64,000 nt of DNA from Bettongia penicillata ogilbyi (taxonomy: Eukaryota > Chordata > Mammalia > Diprotodontia > Potoroidae), in the NCBI GenBank assembly GCA_023548195.1, contig JAJHZJ010000401.1:248001-312000 (forward strand), written 5' to 3'. Position numbers and translations under genes: made by a program. The notes beneath the pieces were generated by a model that made no database searches, was not told where the DNA came from, and was given only the letters and a program-made list of their open reading frames with translations. Of the stretch, positions 32,632-43,570 are shown piece after piece (position 1 is the stretch's first letter; every line of letters starts with the position of its first letter).

Positions 32632-33524
32632 ATGCCCAGAAAAGGGAAGAAAAATAAGACCATGGAAGGCTACTTTCTTGGGGAACAGATGTTTCTACCT
32701 TTCTCTGATGAGGAAGTACAATGCTTAACATCAGGGAAAGACGTAGAAGCCAAGGCCTCTGTATCCCAACCATCCAAAAGAGATATCCAATGGGCTCGGG
32801 CCATGGAAGAGCTCAAAAGGATTTTGAAAATCAAGTTAGATAGGTGGAGGAAAAACTGGGAAGAGAAATGAGACAGACGCAAGAAAAGCATGAAAAAATG
32901 GGTCAATACATTGGTAAAGGAGACCCAAAAAAAGGCTGAAGAAAATAGCCTAACTCAATTGGCAAAAGAGTTCAAAAAGCCAATGAGGAGAAGAATGCTT
33001 TCAAAAGCAGAATTAGCCAAATGGAAAAAGAAGTACAAAAGTGCACTGAAGAAAATAATTCTCTCAAAATTAGAATGGGACAGATAGAGGCTAATGACTT
33101 CCTGAGAAACCAAGAAATCATAAAACAAAACCAAAAGAATGAAAAAATGGAAGAGCATGTAAAATATCTCATTGGAAAAACAACTGACCTGGAAAAGAGA
33201 TCCAGGGGAGACAATTTAAAAATTATGGGACTACCTGAAAGCCATGATCAAAAAAAGAGCCTAGACATCATCTTTCATGAAATTATCAAGGAAAACTGCC
33301 CTGATATTCTAGAAGCAGAGGGCAAAATAAGTATTCAAAGAATACACCAATCACCACCTGAAAGAGATCCAAAAGGAGAAACTCCTAGGAACATTGTGGT
33401 CAAATTCCAGAATTCCCTGGTCAAGGAGAAAATATTGCAAGCAGCTAGAAAGAAACAATTCCAGTATTGTGGAAATACAATCAGGAGAACACAAGATCTA
33501 GCAGCTTCTATATTAAGGGATTGA
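32632..33524 (+). pseudogene. L1 ORF1 of HAL1-like copy B, frameshifted
   Basis: The start is MPRKGKKNKTMEGYFLGEQ. Loss of one A in an A run near 32815-32819, compared with copy C, shifts the frame and ends it at 32871. The coiled-coil region survives in other frames. From 33021 the protein is open again: coiled-coil end, then the RRM-like segment with RSRGDNLKIMGLPESHD, then ERDPKGETPRN and KEKILQAARKKQ, to a TGA at 33522-33524. Sequence after the TGA still resembles the rest of ORF1 (WN.IFQKSKELGLKPRITYP). Copy C has the same TGA. Confidence 0.85.
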
Positions 33525-33849
33525 AGGGCATGGAATAGCATATTCCAGAAGTCAAAGGAACTAGGACTAAAACCAAGAATCACCTACCCAGCAAAACTGA
33601 GTATAATACTTCAGGGGAAAAACTGGTCTTTCAATGAAATAGAGGACTTTCAAGCTTTCTTGATGAAAAGACCAGAGCTGAAAAGAAAATTTGACCTTCA
33701 AACATAAGAATGTGAAGAAGCATGAAAAATCAAACAGCAAAGAGGAGTCATAAGGGACTTACCAAAGGTGAACTGTTTACATTCCTACATGGAAAGACAA
33801 CATTTGTAACTCTTAAAACTTTTCATTATCTGGGTAGTTGGTGGGACCA

Positions 33850-33935
33850 CACACACACACATGCACACACACATGCACACACACGTACACACGTGCGCAC
33901 ACACACACATACACACATGCACACACACAGAGACA
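33850..33935. repeat. (CA)n tract in HAL1-like copy B tail
   Basis: An interrupted (CA)n/(CATGCA)n run. A similar tract sits at the same element position in copy C (60976-61032). Confidence 0.93.
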
Positions 33936-34984
33936 GAGAGCACAGAGTGAATTGAATAGAATGGAACTATATCTTAAAAGAAATTAAGGTAAACGGTGAG
34001 AGAGAAATGCAGTGGGAGGAGAGAGGGTGAAATGGAATGGGGTAAATTATATCTCATTCAAGAGGCAAGCAGGAGACTTTTTAGTGGAGGGAAAAAGAGG
34101 AGAGCTGAGAAAAGTTTACCCTCATCACATTCTCCTAAAGGAAGGAATAAAATACACACTCATTTTGGTATGAAAACCTATCTTACAATACAGGAAAGTT
34201 GGGGAGAAGGAGATAAGCAAGGGGGGAGGGGGGTGATGGTAGGGAGGGTAATGGGAGGAGGGAGTAATTTGATGTCAACACTCCTGGGGAGGGACAGGAT
34301 CGAGAGACAGAATAGAAACAATGGGGGGCAGGATAGGATGGAGGGAAATACAGTTAGTCTTACACAACACAACTATTATCGAAGTCATTTGCAAAACTAC
34401 ACAGATATGGACTATATTGAATTGCCTGCCTTCCCAAAGGGAATGGGTGGGGAGTGAGGGATGGGGAGAATTTGGAACTCAAAGTTTTAGGAACAACTGT
34501 CGAGTATTGTTGTTGCTACTAGGAAATAAGAAATACAGTTAATGTGGAATAGAAAATCATCTGGCCCTACAGGACAAAAGAGAAGATGGGGACAAGAGAA
34601 GGGAGGGAGGATAGAAGAGAGGACAGATTGGTGATACGTGAAATTAAAATGCTCGGTGTATTGGGGTGTGAGGAAGGGACAAATGAGGAGAAAATTTGGA
34701 ACCCAAAATTTTGTGAAAATGAATGTAAACAGTTAAATAAATTTATATTAAAAAAAAGAAAGCAAAAAAAAATAGATTGCTTTGGCAGCAGTGTCATGAA
34801 TAGATTGCAAAACTGAGAGACAGGGTAACCAATTAGAGTGATTATTATTTTTCCTAGTAAGAACTAATGAATTAGGATAGTATTCTTTGAAAGGGAGAGG
34901 AGGGATACATTTGATTAGGTAGGAAAGATATAACTTGATGAATTAGTGAATATGTGGGTATAGGGGAGAGAAAAAATGTTCATT

Positions 34985-36375
34985 CAAAATTCTCATATCT
35001 GAATGATGAGAAAAACCAAGTGATTTATAGCATTTTATACATGACTATAGATAGCTTTAATATCTTCATCTGAAATCTGTGTTCATCTACTTTGACCATT
35101 TATCAATTGTATTATGACTTATATTCTTATATACTTGACTTGGTCCTCTATATATTTGAAAAAAAAAAGAGGCCTTTATCAGAAATACTGGCTGTAAAAA
35201 TTGTTTTCCAGCTTTCTGATTTCCTTCTAATCTTGCTTGTATCGGTTTTGTTTGTGAAAAAATATTAAATTGAATATGAGAAAAATTATACATTTTGCAT
35301 TTCATTCTGTTTTCTATCTTTTCTTGGTAATAAATTTTCCCCTTCTCCATGGACTGGACAGGGAAACTATTCTTACCTCTCTTAATTTGCTTTTTTTTAT
35401 CACCTTTTATGTCTAAACCATGTACCCATCTCAAATTTATCTTTGTTTTACAGTGTGAGATGTTTGGCTATGCTTAGTTTATGACTTAATATTTTCGACT
35501 TTTCCAAGCAGTTTTTCTCAAATAGTGAGTTCTTATTCCAGAAACTCATGTCTTCGAATTTATCAAATAATAGATTAATATAGTTATTTACTGTAGTGTC
35601 TTAGGTGTCTAACCTATTCCACTGATCTACCACTCTATTTCTTAGCCAGTACTAAATAGTTTTGATGATAGGTGCTTTATAATATAGTTTTATATCTGGT
35701 ATGGGTAGACCACCTTCCTTTACATTTTTTTTTCCATTAAATTCACTTGATATTCTTGACTTTTTGTTCTTCCAGAGGAATTTTGTTATTATTTTTTCTA
35801 GCTCACCAAAATAACTTTTTTGGTAGTTTGATTGGTATGGCACTGAATAATTTAGGTAGAATTTGTATTTTTATCATATTGGCTCAGCCTACCCATAGAC
35901 AATTAAGATTTTTTCACTGTTTAGATATGACTTTATGTAAAAGTTGTTTTATTTTTGTGTTCATATAGTTCCTGGGTTTGTCTGTGAAGGTAGAACCCAA
36001 AGTATTTTATATTGTTTACAATTATTTTAAAAGGAATACTGGACTTTACTGGTAATATGTAGAAGTTATGATGGTTTATTTTTATCAATACAACCTTCCT
36101 GAAATTATTTCAAACAGTTTTTCACGTGATTCTCTAAAGATAGCATCATATGATCTTCAGAGAATGATTGTTTTGTTTCCTCAATGGCTAATCTAATTAC
36201 TTCAATTTCTTCTTTTCTTATTGCTCTAGCTAATATTTCTTGTATAATATTAAATAAAGCAGTGATAATGGGCATCCTGATTTCACCCCTGATTGTAATG
36301 GAAATGCTTCTAGGTTATCCCCATTACATCTAATGTTTGCTGATAGTTTTAGTCTTAGGTAGAGGCTGATTGGTT
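34985..36375 (-). mobile_element. L1 ORF2 reverse transcriptase to C-terminus fragment
   Basis: Reverse L1. The open piece 35843-35652 has a KNKKSRIS..FNG segment followed by KEGGLPIPDIKLYYKA, typical of the ORF2 C-terminal part. The piece near 36350-36240 carries the reverse-transcriptase motif GVKSGCPLSLL (consensus G.RQGCPLSPL). It breaks at about 36375, where a different LINE begins. The 5' part of an L1 resumes past that LINE at 38161. Confidence 0.78.
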
Positions 36376-38160
36376 GGTTGTTGTCCATTTCTGAAGAGGA
36401 ACAAAATGACATCACCATGATAAAGTGAAGTTTCATTGTATCTGCCGGTGGCTGATCAGGCCAATGCAAGCTCAGAATACTCTACCACAGTTTAGGCACA
36501 GTTAGTTCACGTGAATATTTGGGGTGGATACTCCAAGTTTGCACATCCTATGTTTACTTTGTGCTGTCTCAATTCTGCTTTGCTCATAGAGCACAGCATC
36601 CTTTCTGATGTGAGTGTGCCATGCTGAGTGGTCCTGTGCCAGTGTCTCCCATCTTGCACAGTCAAATACAAAGTTCTTGAGAGAGGACGTGAGAGTGTCT
36701 TTATATCGCTTCTTCTGACCACCATGTGTTAGCCTACCCCTTGAGAGTTCTTCATAAAATAGTCTTTTTGACAAGTGTACATTTTGAATTCAAACAACGT
36801 GGCCAGTGCATCAGAGTTGCACTATTTGAAGCACAGTTTGAATACTTGGCAGTTCAACTTGAGAAAGGGCTTCAGTGTCTGGTGCCTCATCTTGCCAGGT
36901 GATTCTCAGCATCTTCCTAAGACAGTTCAAGACAAGCAATTCAGTTTCTTGGCATGGTGCTGGCTGACTGTCCATGTTTCACAAGCATATGACAATGAGG
37001 TCAGCACAACAGCTCTGTAGACCATCAGTTTGGTAGTCAGTAACACCTCTTCTCTCCCAAACTTTTCTTCAGAGCCTCACAAACACCAAACTAGATTTGG
37101 CAATGCATATATCAGCCTCACTGTCAATGTGTACATCCCTGGAAAGTACACTACCATGGTAAGTGAACTTACCCACAGCATTCAAAACTTCTCCATTTGT
37201 TGTAATCAATGAGTCCACATATGGATGATGTGATGGTGGCTGATGCAGCACCTGTGTTTTCTTACTGTTAATCATTAGGTCAAAATTAGCACAAGCAGCA
37301 GAGAATTGATCCACACTTTGTTGCATCTCAACTTCAGAGGCTTAATTGAGTGCACAACCATCTGCAAAAAGAAAATCATGCACCAACACTCCCTCCACTT
37401 TGGTCTTGAGTTGTAGTCTTTTCAAATTGAAGAATTTACCATCAGTATGGTAGTTGACCTTGATGCTGCATTCATCCTCTTTGGAAGCATTTGACAACAT
37501 GGCTGAAAACATCATGCTAAAAAGCTTGGGAACAAGCACACAGCCCTGTTTCACTCCACTGAAGCCTGGGAAGGCACGAGAGCTTGTCCACTATCCAGAA
37601 TGCAGGCAAACATGCCATCACGAAATTGACATACAATACTAATGAACTTCTCTGGGCAACCCAATTTTGGTATAATTTTCCATAAGTCTTCACAACTAAC
37701 AATGTCAAAGACCTTGGTCAGATCTACAAATGTTGTGCACAGACCTTTGTTTTGCTCCTGGCATTTCTCCTGGAGTTGACAGGCAACAATCACCATATTG
37801 ACTGTTGCTCAGCCCTTTCTGAAGTCACACTGACTCTCAGATAGATGACCATCTTCCAGGTGAAGGATCAACCAATTAAGGAGAACTTCAGCAAGATTTT
37901 TTTCAGCAATGAGTAAAAGAGAGACCCCTTACCCCCCGACCCTGTGGTTGTGACAGGACAATGTATTCCCTCTACCTTTATAGATACGGGCAATGGAGGC
38001 ATCATTGAATTCCTGGGGGATAACTTTCTCTTGTCATATAACCTGGAAAATTTCAGTCAGCTTTTGTATAAACAATAGTCCCTTTACCTGTAAATCTCAG
38101 CTGGAAGAGAATCAGCACCAGGTGTTTTGCCACATGAAAGGAGCCATGAAAGGAGCCAAG
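36376..38160 (-). mobile_element. Non-L1 LINE with RT domain and C-terminal zinc-finger motif
   Basis: Degraded reverse-transcriptase pieces run in order on the minus strand: 37796-37551 (LQEKCQEQNKGL..TFVDLTK.FD), 37554-37342 (KQGCVLVPKLFSMMFSAML, then FLFADGCALN, a variant of the YADD box), 37326-37069 (a DLMINSKKTQVLHQP-type segment), then 36774-36502 (GGQKKRYKDTL, W..LAQD, a basic tail). After it comes a C..C....L.SH zinc-finger-like motif (about 36500-36440) and a 3' tail near 36375-36420. The clade is not L1. It could be CR1/L2- or RTE-like, and I could not decide. Stops and frameshifts abound. Confidence 0.75.
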
Positions 38161-39590
38161 TAGATTTCAAGTTCAGACAGGGGATGGTTGAGGTCCCCCA
38201 GTAGTACAGTTTTCCTCTCTATTTCTTCCTGTAACTCCCTTAATTTATCCTCCAAACACATGGATGCTATACCATTTGGTACATATATGTTGAGTAATGA
38301 TATTGCTTCATTTCCTATAGTGCCTTTTAGCAGGATATAATTTCCTTCCTTATCATTTTTGATTAGATTTACTTTTATCTTTTACTTTGTCTGAGATTAG
38401 GATGGCTACCCATGCTTTTTTTCCTTTACCTAAAGCATAATATTTTCTGCTCCCACCTTTTACCATTGCCCTATATGTATCCCCCTGTTTTAAATGTGTT
38501 TCTTGTAAATGACATTGTAAGATTATGGTTTTTAATCAATTGTGCAATCTGCTTCTCTTCTAAGAGAGAGTTCATCCCATTCACATACACATATGTATTA
38601 TATATTACACATATGTATTATAATTACTGTGTCTTTCCATCCATCCTATTCTCCCTCCCTGTATACTCTTTTATTCTCCATTCACCCTTTCCCTTCTCAA
38701 AAGAGTTTTGCTTTGATCATCAACTCCTTCAATCTTCCCTCCTTTCTATGAGCCCTCTCCCTTTTCTTCCCCTTTTCCCTTACCACTTCTTCCCTCTCTT
38801 CTTACCACTCCCTTCCTTTTCTTTCCCCTTTCCCCTCCGACTGCCTGCAGGGCAAATTAGATTTCTATATTTTATTGAGTATGTTATTCCCTTCTTGAAC
38901 CAAATCTGATGATGGTAAAGCTCAAATAATGCTTATCTCCCTCCCTTCTTTTCCTCTACTGTAATATAATTTTGTACCTCTTCTTGTGATATAATTTACC
39001 CCTTTCTGCCTCCTCCTTTCCTTTTCTCTTATTACAATCCCTTTTTATTCCTTAATTAGGTTTTTTAATTGCCGTGTAAGTTAATTTATGCTCACACCTT
39101 TTGTCCATGTATATCCCTTTTAAATGTTGTAATAAAAATTCAGTTCTCAAGATTTGCAAATATCATCTTCCCATGTTGTGATAGTTTTCCCTTTTTTTTT
39201 CTTCTCCTGTTTACATTGTTATACCTCTCTTGAGTCTTGTATTTGAAAATCAAATTTTTCATTGAGCTGTGTTCTTATCATCAGGAAGGTCTGAAAGTCT
39301 CTTTTTTTACTGAATGTCCATCTCCTTGCCTGAAATATTATGCTCAGTTTTTCTGGATAGTTGATTCTTGGTTATAATTGAAGCTCCTTTGTCTTATGGA
39401 ATGCCACATTCCCAGTCCTCCAATCTTTTAATATAGCTCTTCCCTGATCCTTACTATAGTTCTGTGTTATTTGAACTGTACCTTTCTGGCTGCTTGCAGT
39501 CTTTTCTCCTTGATCTGATAATTCTGGAATTTGGCTATAACATTCCTTGACATTTTCACTTTGGGATCTCTTTCAGGAGGGGACCATTAC
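38161..39590 (-). mobile_element. L1 5' part: ORF1 C-terminal region to ORF2 endonuclease start
   Basis: On the minus strand ORF1 sequence (39590 to about 39240; reverse of the ERDPK and AAR/KQ region) is followed by the A/G-rich inter-ORF stretch (39200-38600). Then comes the ORF2 endonuclease N-terminus (38580-38161), the reverse of segments coding an INGM-like start, the QETH region and an AILISDK-like strand. The open pyrimidine-strand frame 38412-38909 is a shadow. It is separated from the RT part at 34985-36375 by the unrelated LINE, with the intervening ORF2 missing. Confidence 0.72.
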
Positions 39591-39642
39591 ATTTTTTTTT
39601 TTGTTTATATTTTTATATAGGGAAAAAGTCAAATATATATAT

Positions 39643-40441
39643 TTAACCCAATTTGGTTGCAAGTTCCTTAGCTTTTGCCTTTTCCAGCTTGGCAATACGA
39701 GACACTGATTTTAGACCCAGAATGTTGCCACCCTGGTGATGACAGATCTCATCATATCTGTCATTGTAATTGGTTTTGATGGCTTCTACCAGCTTTGCCA
39801 GAGCTCCCTAATCTTCAGGGTTAACCTGTGTGAAGGCTATCTATGCTTGTGCAGATCTTTCTGTGAAATAAGCGACCCAGTCTGGCTTTCCCTTTGATAA
39901 TACAGTAAGGAACCCCCATTTTCCAGCACAAAGCAGTTAGGAAGACCACCAGCTCAATGGGGTCCACATCATGTACAATCACTACCAACTGTGCTTTCTT
40001 GTTTTCTACCAGGGTAGTAACAATGTTAATGACTGCTCTAAGGACTGGTGGTCTCTAAGTGGCAACATCTCCCTTGCCTGCAGCCTTTTGTTCAGCCCGA
40101 GCCAGCAGTCTTTGCTTCTTATCTTGCTTGGGCTCTGGTCTATAGTTGTGAGCCAGTTTAAGCAGCTGAGTCTGAAGATCCAAAGCTTGGGTGAATTGGT
40201 TAATTGCCAGTGGGACTTTCAAACACTTATAAAGGATAGACCTTTGATGCTGTAGTCTGATGTACCAAGGTCATTTGATAAATCCAGTAAGGTCCCTTTT
40301 GGGCTGGATGTCCTGACCAATGCTAAAGTACTTGGGTTGCTTCTCAAACAAAGGATTCCCCACTTTCTTGACCTCCTGCTTCTTTACCACAGCAGGGGCT
40401 GGAGCCACTTTATTCCCCTTGGCCTTCTTCCCATTTGGCAT
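39643..40441 (-). pseudogene. RPL7A: RPL7A processed pseudogene
   Basis: RPL7A is ribosomal protein eL8 of the large subunit. This intronless copy starts at 40441 ([20 protein letters not shown]) and ends at a TAA at 39645-39643 after KELATKLG, full length at about 266 codons. The 5' UTR, including a pyrimidine-rich CTTTCTC start, extends to about 40465. A poly-A remnant appears as T-rich sequence at about 39592-39604. It is dead: Trp-to-TGA at 40271-40273, Lys-to-TAG at 40055-40057, and a one-base frameshift near 39845 before the FTQVN segment. It lies inside L1 ORF1 sequence, in the same orientation. Confidence 0.96.
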
Positions 40442-40469
40442 CTTGGCTGGCTTAATGAGAAAGCCGTTT

Positions 40470-40570
40470 TTTGTTTTGTTTTGGGGTTGTTATTTATTTT
40501 TATCTTCTGGGTCTAAGAGCTTGGGACAGTTTTCTTGATTTCTTGGAAAATGTTACCCAGGCTATTTTGT
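40470..40570 (-). mobile_element. L1 ORF1 fragment right of the RPL7A retrocopy
   Basis: TCTTCTGGGTCTAAGAGCTT then GACAGTTTTCTTGATTTCTTG and ATGTTACCCAGGCT are the reverse of the ORF1 part just upstream of the sequence left of the retrocopy. The retrocopy therefore inserted into this L1. Confidence 0.65.
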
Positions 40571-40947
40571 TTAAATAAATTTATTTATTAAACGTTTTAC
40601 ATTCATTTTCACAAAATTTTGGATTCCAAATTTTCTCCCCATTTCATCCCTCCCCCACCCCAATATATCAAGCATTCCAATTTCCCCTATCACCAATCTG
40701 CCCTCTCTTCTATCATCCCTCCCTTCTCTTGTCCCCATCTTCTCTTTTGTCCTGTAGGGCCAGATGACTTTCTATTCCCCATTAACTGTATTTCTTATTT
40801 CCTAGGAGCAAGAACAATACTAAACAGTTGTTCCCAAAACTTTGAGTGCCAACTTCTCCCCATCCCTCCCTCCCCACCCATTCCCGCAATGAATTCATGT
40901 AAATGAATGTAAAAAGTTAAATAAATAAATTTAATAAAAAAAAAGAT
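40571..40947. repeat. HAL1/L1 3' end present in both orientations (palindromic arrangement)
   Basis: From 40571 to about 40885 the HAL1 3' tail is in minus orientation, beginning at its A-rich end (AATAAATTTATTTATTAAAC). From about 40886 to 40947 the same 3' terminus appears in plus orientation (AAATGAATGTAAAAAGTTAA and onward to poly-A). The two 3' ends are separated by only about 315 bp. Confidence 0.8.
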
Positions 40948-42935
40948 TCTGATTTTTAATACATTCTGTTGTCTGCTTCTATTTTATGTGTGAGTTCTTT
41001 CCATTCACATGGATTTTTAAAATTGATTAATTAACTTTGACTTTTTAACATTCACTTCCACAAGATTTTGAGTTTCAAATTTTCTCCCCATCACTCCCTT
41101 CCACCCACCCCAAGAGATTACGCTTTTCTGATTAACTCCTCCCTCAAGGTGCACTCCCTTCTATCACACCTCTCCCTTCTCTCATCCCCTTCCACTCTGT
41201 TTTCTTGTAGGTCAAGATAAGCTTTTGTACCCCATTGTTCATATATCTTATTCCCCAAACATGTTTAAAACTTTTAGCTCCAACTTCTCTTCTTTCCTCC
41301 TTCCCCACCAATCCCCACTGAGAAGGTACACCATTTGCTGGAGGTTATACATATGTAGTCATGCAAAATACTTCCATAACAATCATGATATGAAAAACTA
41401 ACTACATTTCCCTCCATCCTACCCTACTCCCCCATTTATTCTATTCTATCTTTTTACCCTGTTCCTCCTCAAAAGTACTTATTTCTAATTTCTGCTTGCT
41501 CTCATTTTCCCTCCCTTCTAACATGGTCACATGGACCTATTAACAAATGGGAAAGATTTTCCCATTTAAATTACCATTACAGGTGGTCCAATAATTCTTA
41601 AATTATCTTTTCTGGATCTATTTTCTAGGTCAGGTTTTTTTTCTAATGAGAAATTTCACATTTTCTTCTATTTCATTTTTACTTTTTTGATTTTGTTTTT
41701 CCATACCTTGATGTGTCATGGAATCACTAGCTTTCACTTGCTCAGTTCTAATTTTTAAGGAATTATTTTCTACAGTGACCTTTTGTACTTCCTTTTCCAT
41801 TTGACCAATTCTATTTTTAATCAATGATTTTCTTCAGTGGATGTTTGTATATCTTTTTCGATGCCATTCACTCTTTTTCATGATTTTCTTACAATGCTCT
41901 CATTTCTTTTCTCAACTTTTATTTTACTTTTCTAATTTCTTTTTTAAAATTCTTTTTAAGTTTTTCATGAGTTCTTTTTGAACCTGAGACCAAATTATAT
42001 TTTTCTTTGAGGCCGCACTTGTAGCCATTTTGACACTATTGTCCCCTTCTAAATTTATGCCTTGATCTTCCCTGTCACCATAGTAACTTTAAGTTTTTGT
42101 TGTGGTTGTTTTTGCTCTGGTTTTTCATGTATTTAGTGCCTCAATCTTTCATGTAAGAGTTAGGCTTTGTTCCTTCACTGTCCCAAGGTTGTTTTTTTTT
42201 TTTGTTGTTGTTGTTTTTGTTGTTGTTCCGAGGCTTAGGGTCTTGCTTCTGGCTTTCATTGGAATTCAGAAACTAGTTGCTTGCTTGCATTTGAGGGTAT
42301 GCTTCTCTTCTGGCTTATGCTATGGGGTGGAGCTCCCTGTTGACCTTTCCAGGGTTTGGGGTTTTTCTAATAACCTGAATTTTATTTCTGGGTTGCTGTG
42401 GAAACTGTTTGTCTGTTGGTAGTCTCTGGGGAGGGACCTATTACTCCCCCAAGTGTGAACCCCTGCTTTAGGGTTGATATGGAAACAGGGCCTCTGGGGA
42501 AGGGTCTATGGATATGTTTTAACTGTGGACCAACCCCTAAGGAGAACCTCACAACTATTCAACAAAGGGGTCAAAGCCTGGCTATTGGCTTGTGCTGTGG
42601 ATGGGGCCGCTCTGGTGGGGCCCTGCTGTGCTGCAGAGACTGCTGGCTTGCCTAGCAGGTTGCTGGTTTTTATGAGGGAGGACTTCACTAATTAATTGTC
42701 CCAGGCTTGGAGCCTTGCTGCAGGCCTTCTCCTATGAAAATGGATGCTGCAGCTCTTGAACCTCACTTCACTTTCATCCCAAAGAGACAAACTTTTCCTC
42801 CTATGACAGTAAGCTGCTTCTCTGCTTCTCAATAAGTTTTGTGGTAGTTTTCAAGATGTTTGAAGGGGACTCTGGTAGGACTTCAGATGGTTCCTTCCTC
42901 ACTCTTCCATCTTGGTTCTGGAAATCCCATTTTAA
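40948..42935 (-). mobile_element. L1/HAL1 composite: endonuclease scrap, HAL1 tail, ORF1, 5' leader
   Basis: 40948-41012 is the reverse of the endonuclease start (TCTGATTTTTAATACATTCTG). 41015-41565 is a HAL1-type 3' tail starting at its A-rich end (TAACATTCACTTCCACAAGA). 41575-42000 is ORF1 coiled-coil sequence in reverse, of which 41824-41630 is open on the minus strand (MEKEVQKVTVENNSLKIRTE). 42000-42935 is leader, ending near CCATCTTGGTTCTGG, the reverse of the L1 5' terminus. (TTG)n-rich sequence lies at 42191-42226. Confidence 0.7.
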
Positions 42936-43570
42936 TTTAGGTGATAATTGAAATTATGGAAGGAGGGTGATAACCAATGATTTGGGCACACAGAAAATTT
43001 ATTTGGTGAGTGAAGTCAGTATGAAGCAAATGGCAGTCCACCACAGGTGCCAGAACATGGGGCTGATAAGTAGAAAGTCAGATAATCATAGAGGAACACA
43101 GACAACCATCCCTTCCCAGATGTTGACCCTTGGGTAAAAGTCTTGATTTTTTCTAAGAAAAGCAGGTAACAGGTGATCATATAATCAGTACCAAAATGGA
43201 CATCAGAAAAATTCAGTCCATGCATCCTTGAGTAAGAAATGATTCTATAACACAGTTGATAATACTAATTCAGCAAGTGTTAAAAATTAAATGCTTAATA
43301 GATTCAACATAGAAGATCCAAGAGAAATACAAGAACATGTCAAAGACTAATTACAAGGGACTCAATTAGGACAGACTGTTGTTTTATATGAGGAAGTGTA
43401 AAACGTATGTCTAAGATTGTTATTAGTAATTGGGTAATTCGAGAGAAAGATTGAGGTAGACCTGAGTATGATAGGAATCTAAAAATTAAAAATATCTAGA
43501 AAAGGGTATAAAGGATTATTGTCTTATACAAATGAGGTGCAAAAGGATGAACTGACAAAGAGGAATTAGA
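42936..43570. other. No recognised gene or repeat
   Basis: The sequence shows nothing assignable. The 69-codon minus-strand frame at 43225-43016 has no recognisable content. Confidence 0.35.

Larger units (their letters stand above)
31983..34770 (+). mobile_element. HAL1-like half-L1 element, copy B (near full length)
   Basis: It starts with AGAAGCCAAGATGGCGGAGT, the typical marsupial L1 5' end. A GC-rich leader runs to 32631, ORF1 covers 32632-33524 and beyond, and an A/G-rich tail with a (CA)n tract ends in an A-rich run. There is no ORF2. A candidate target-site duplication is AGATTGTTTT (31972-31981) against AGATTGCTTT (34774-34783), one mismatch. It is very similar to copy C over the shared part. 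Confidence 0.87.

Noticed and set aside
38412..38909. 165-codon plus-strand open frame with many Phe/Ser/Pro
   Set aside because: It is the pyrimidine strand of an L1 inter-ORF region and endonuclease start on the minus strand.
42102..42695. Overlapping open frames in both strands
   Set aside because: They lie in the reverse of an L1 5' leader, which is GC-richer and poor in stops. No protein motif is present.
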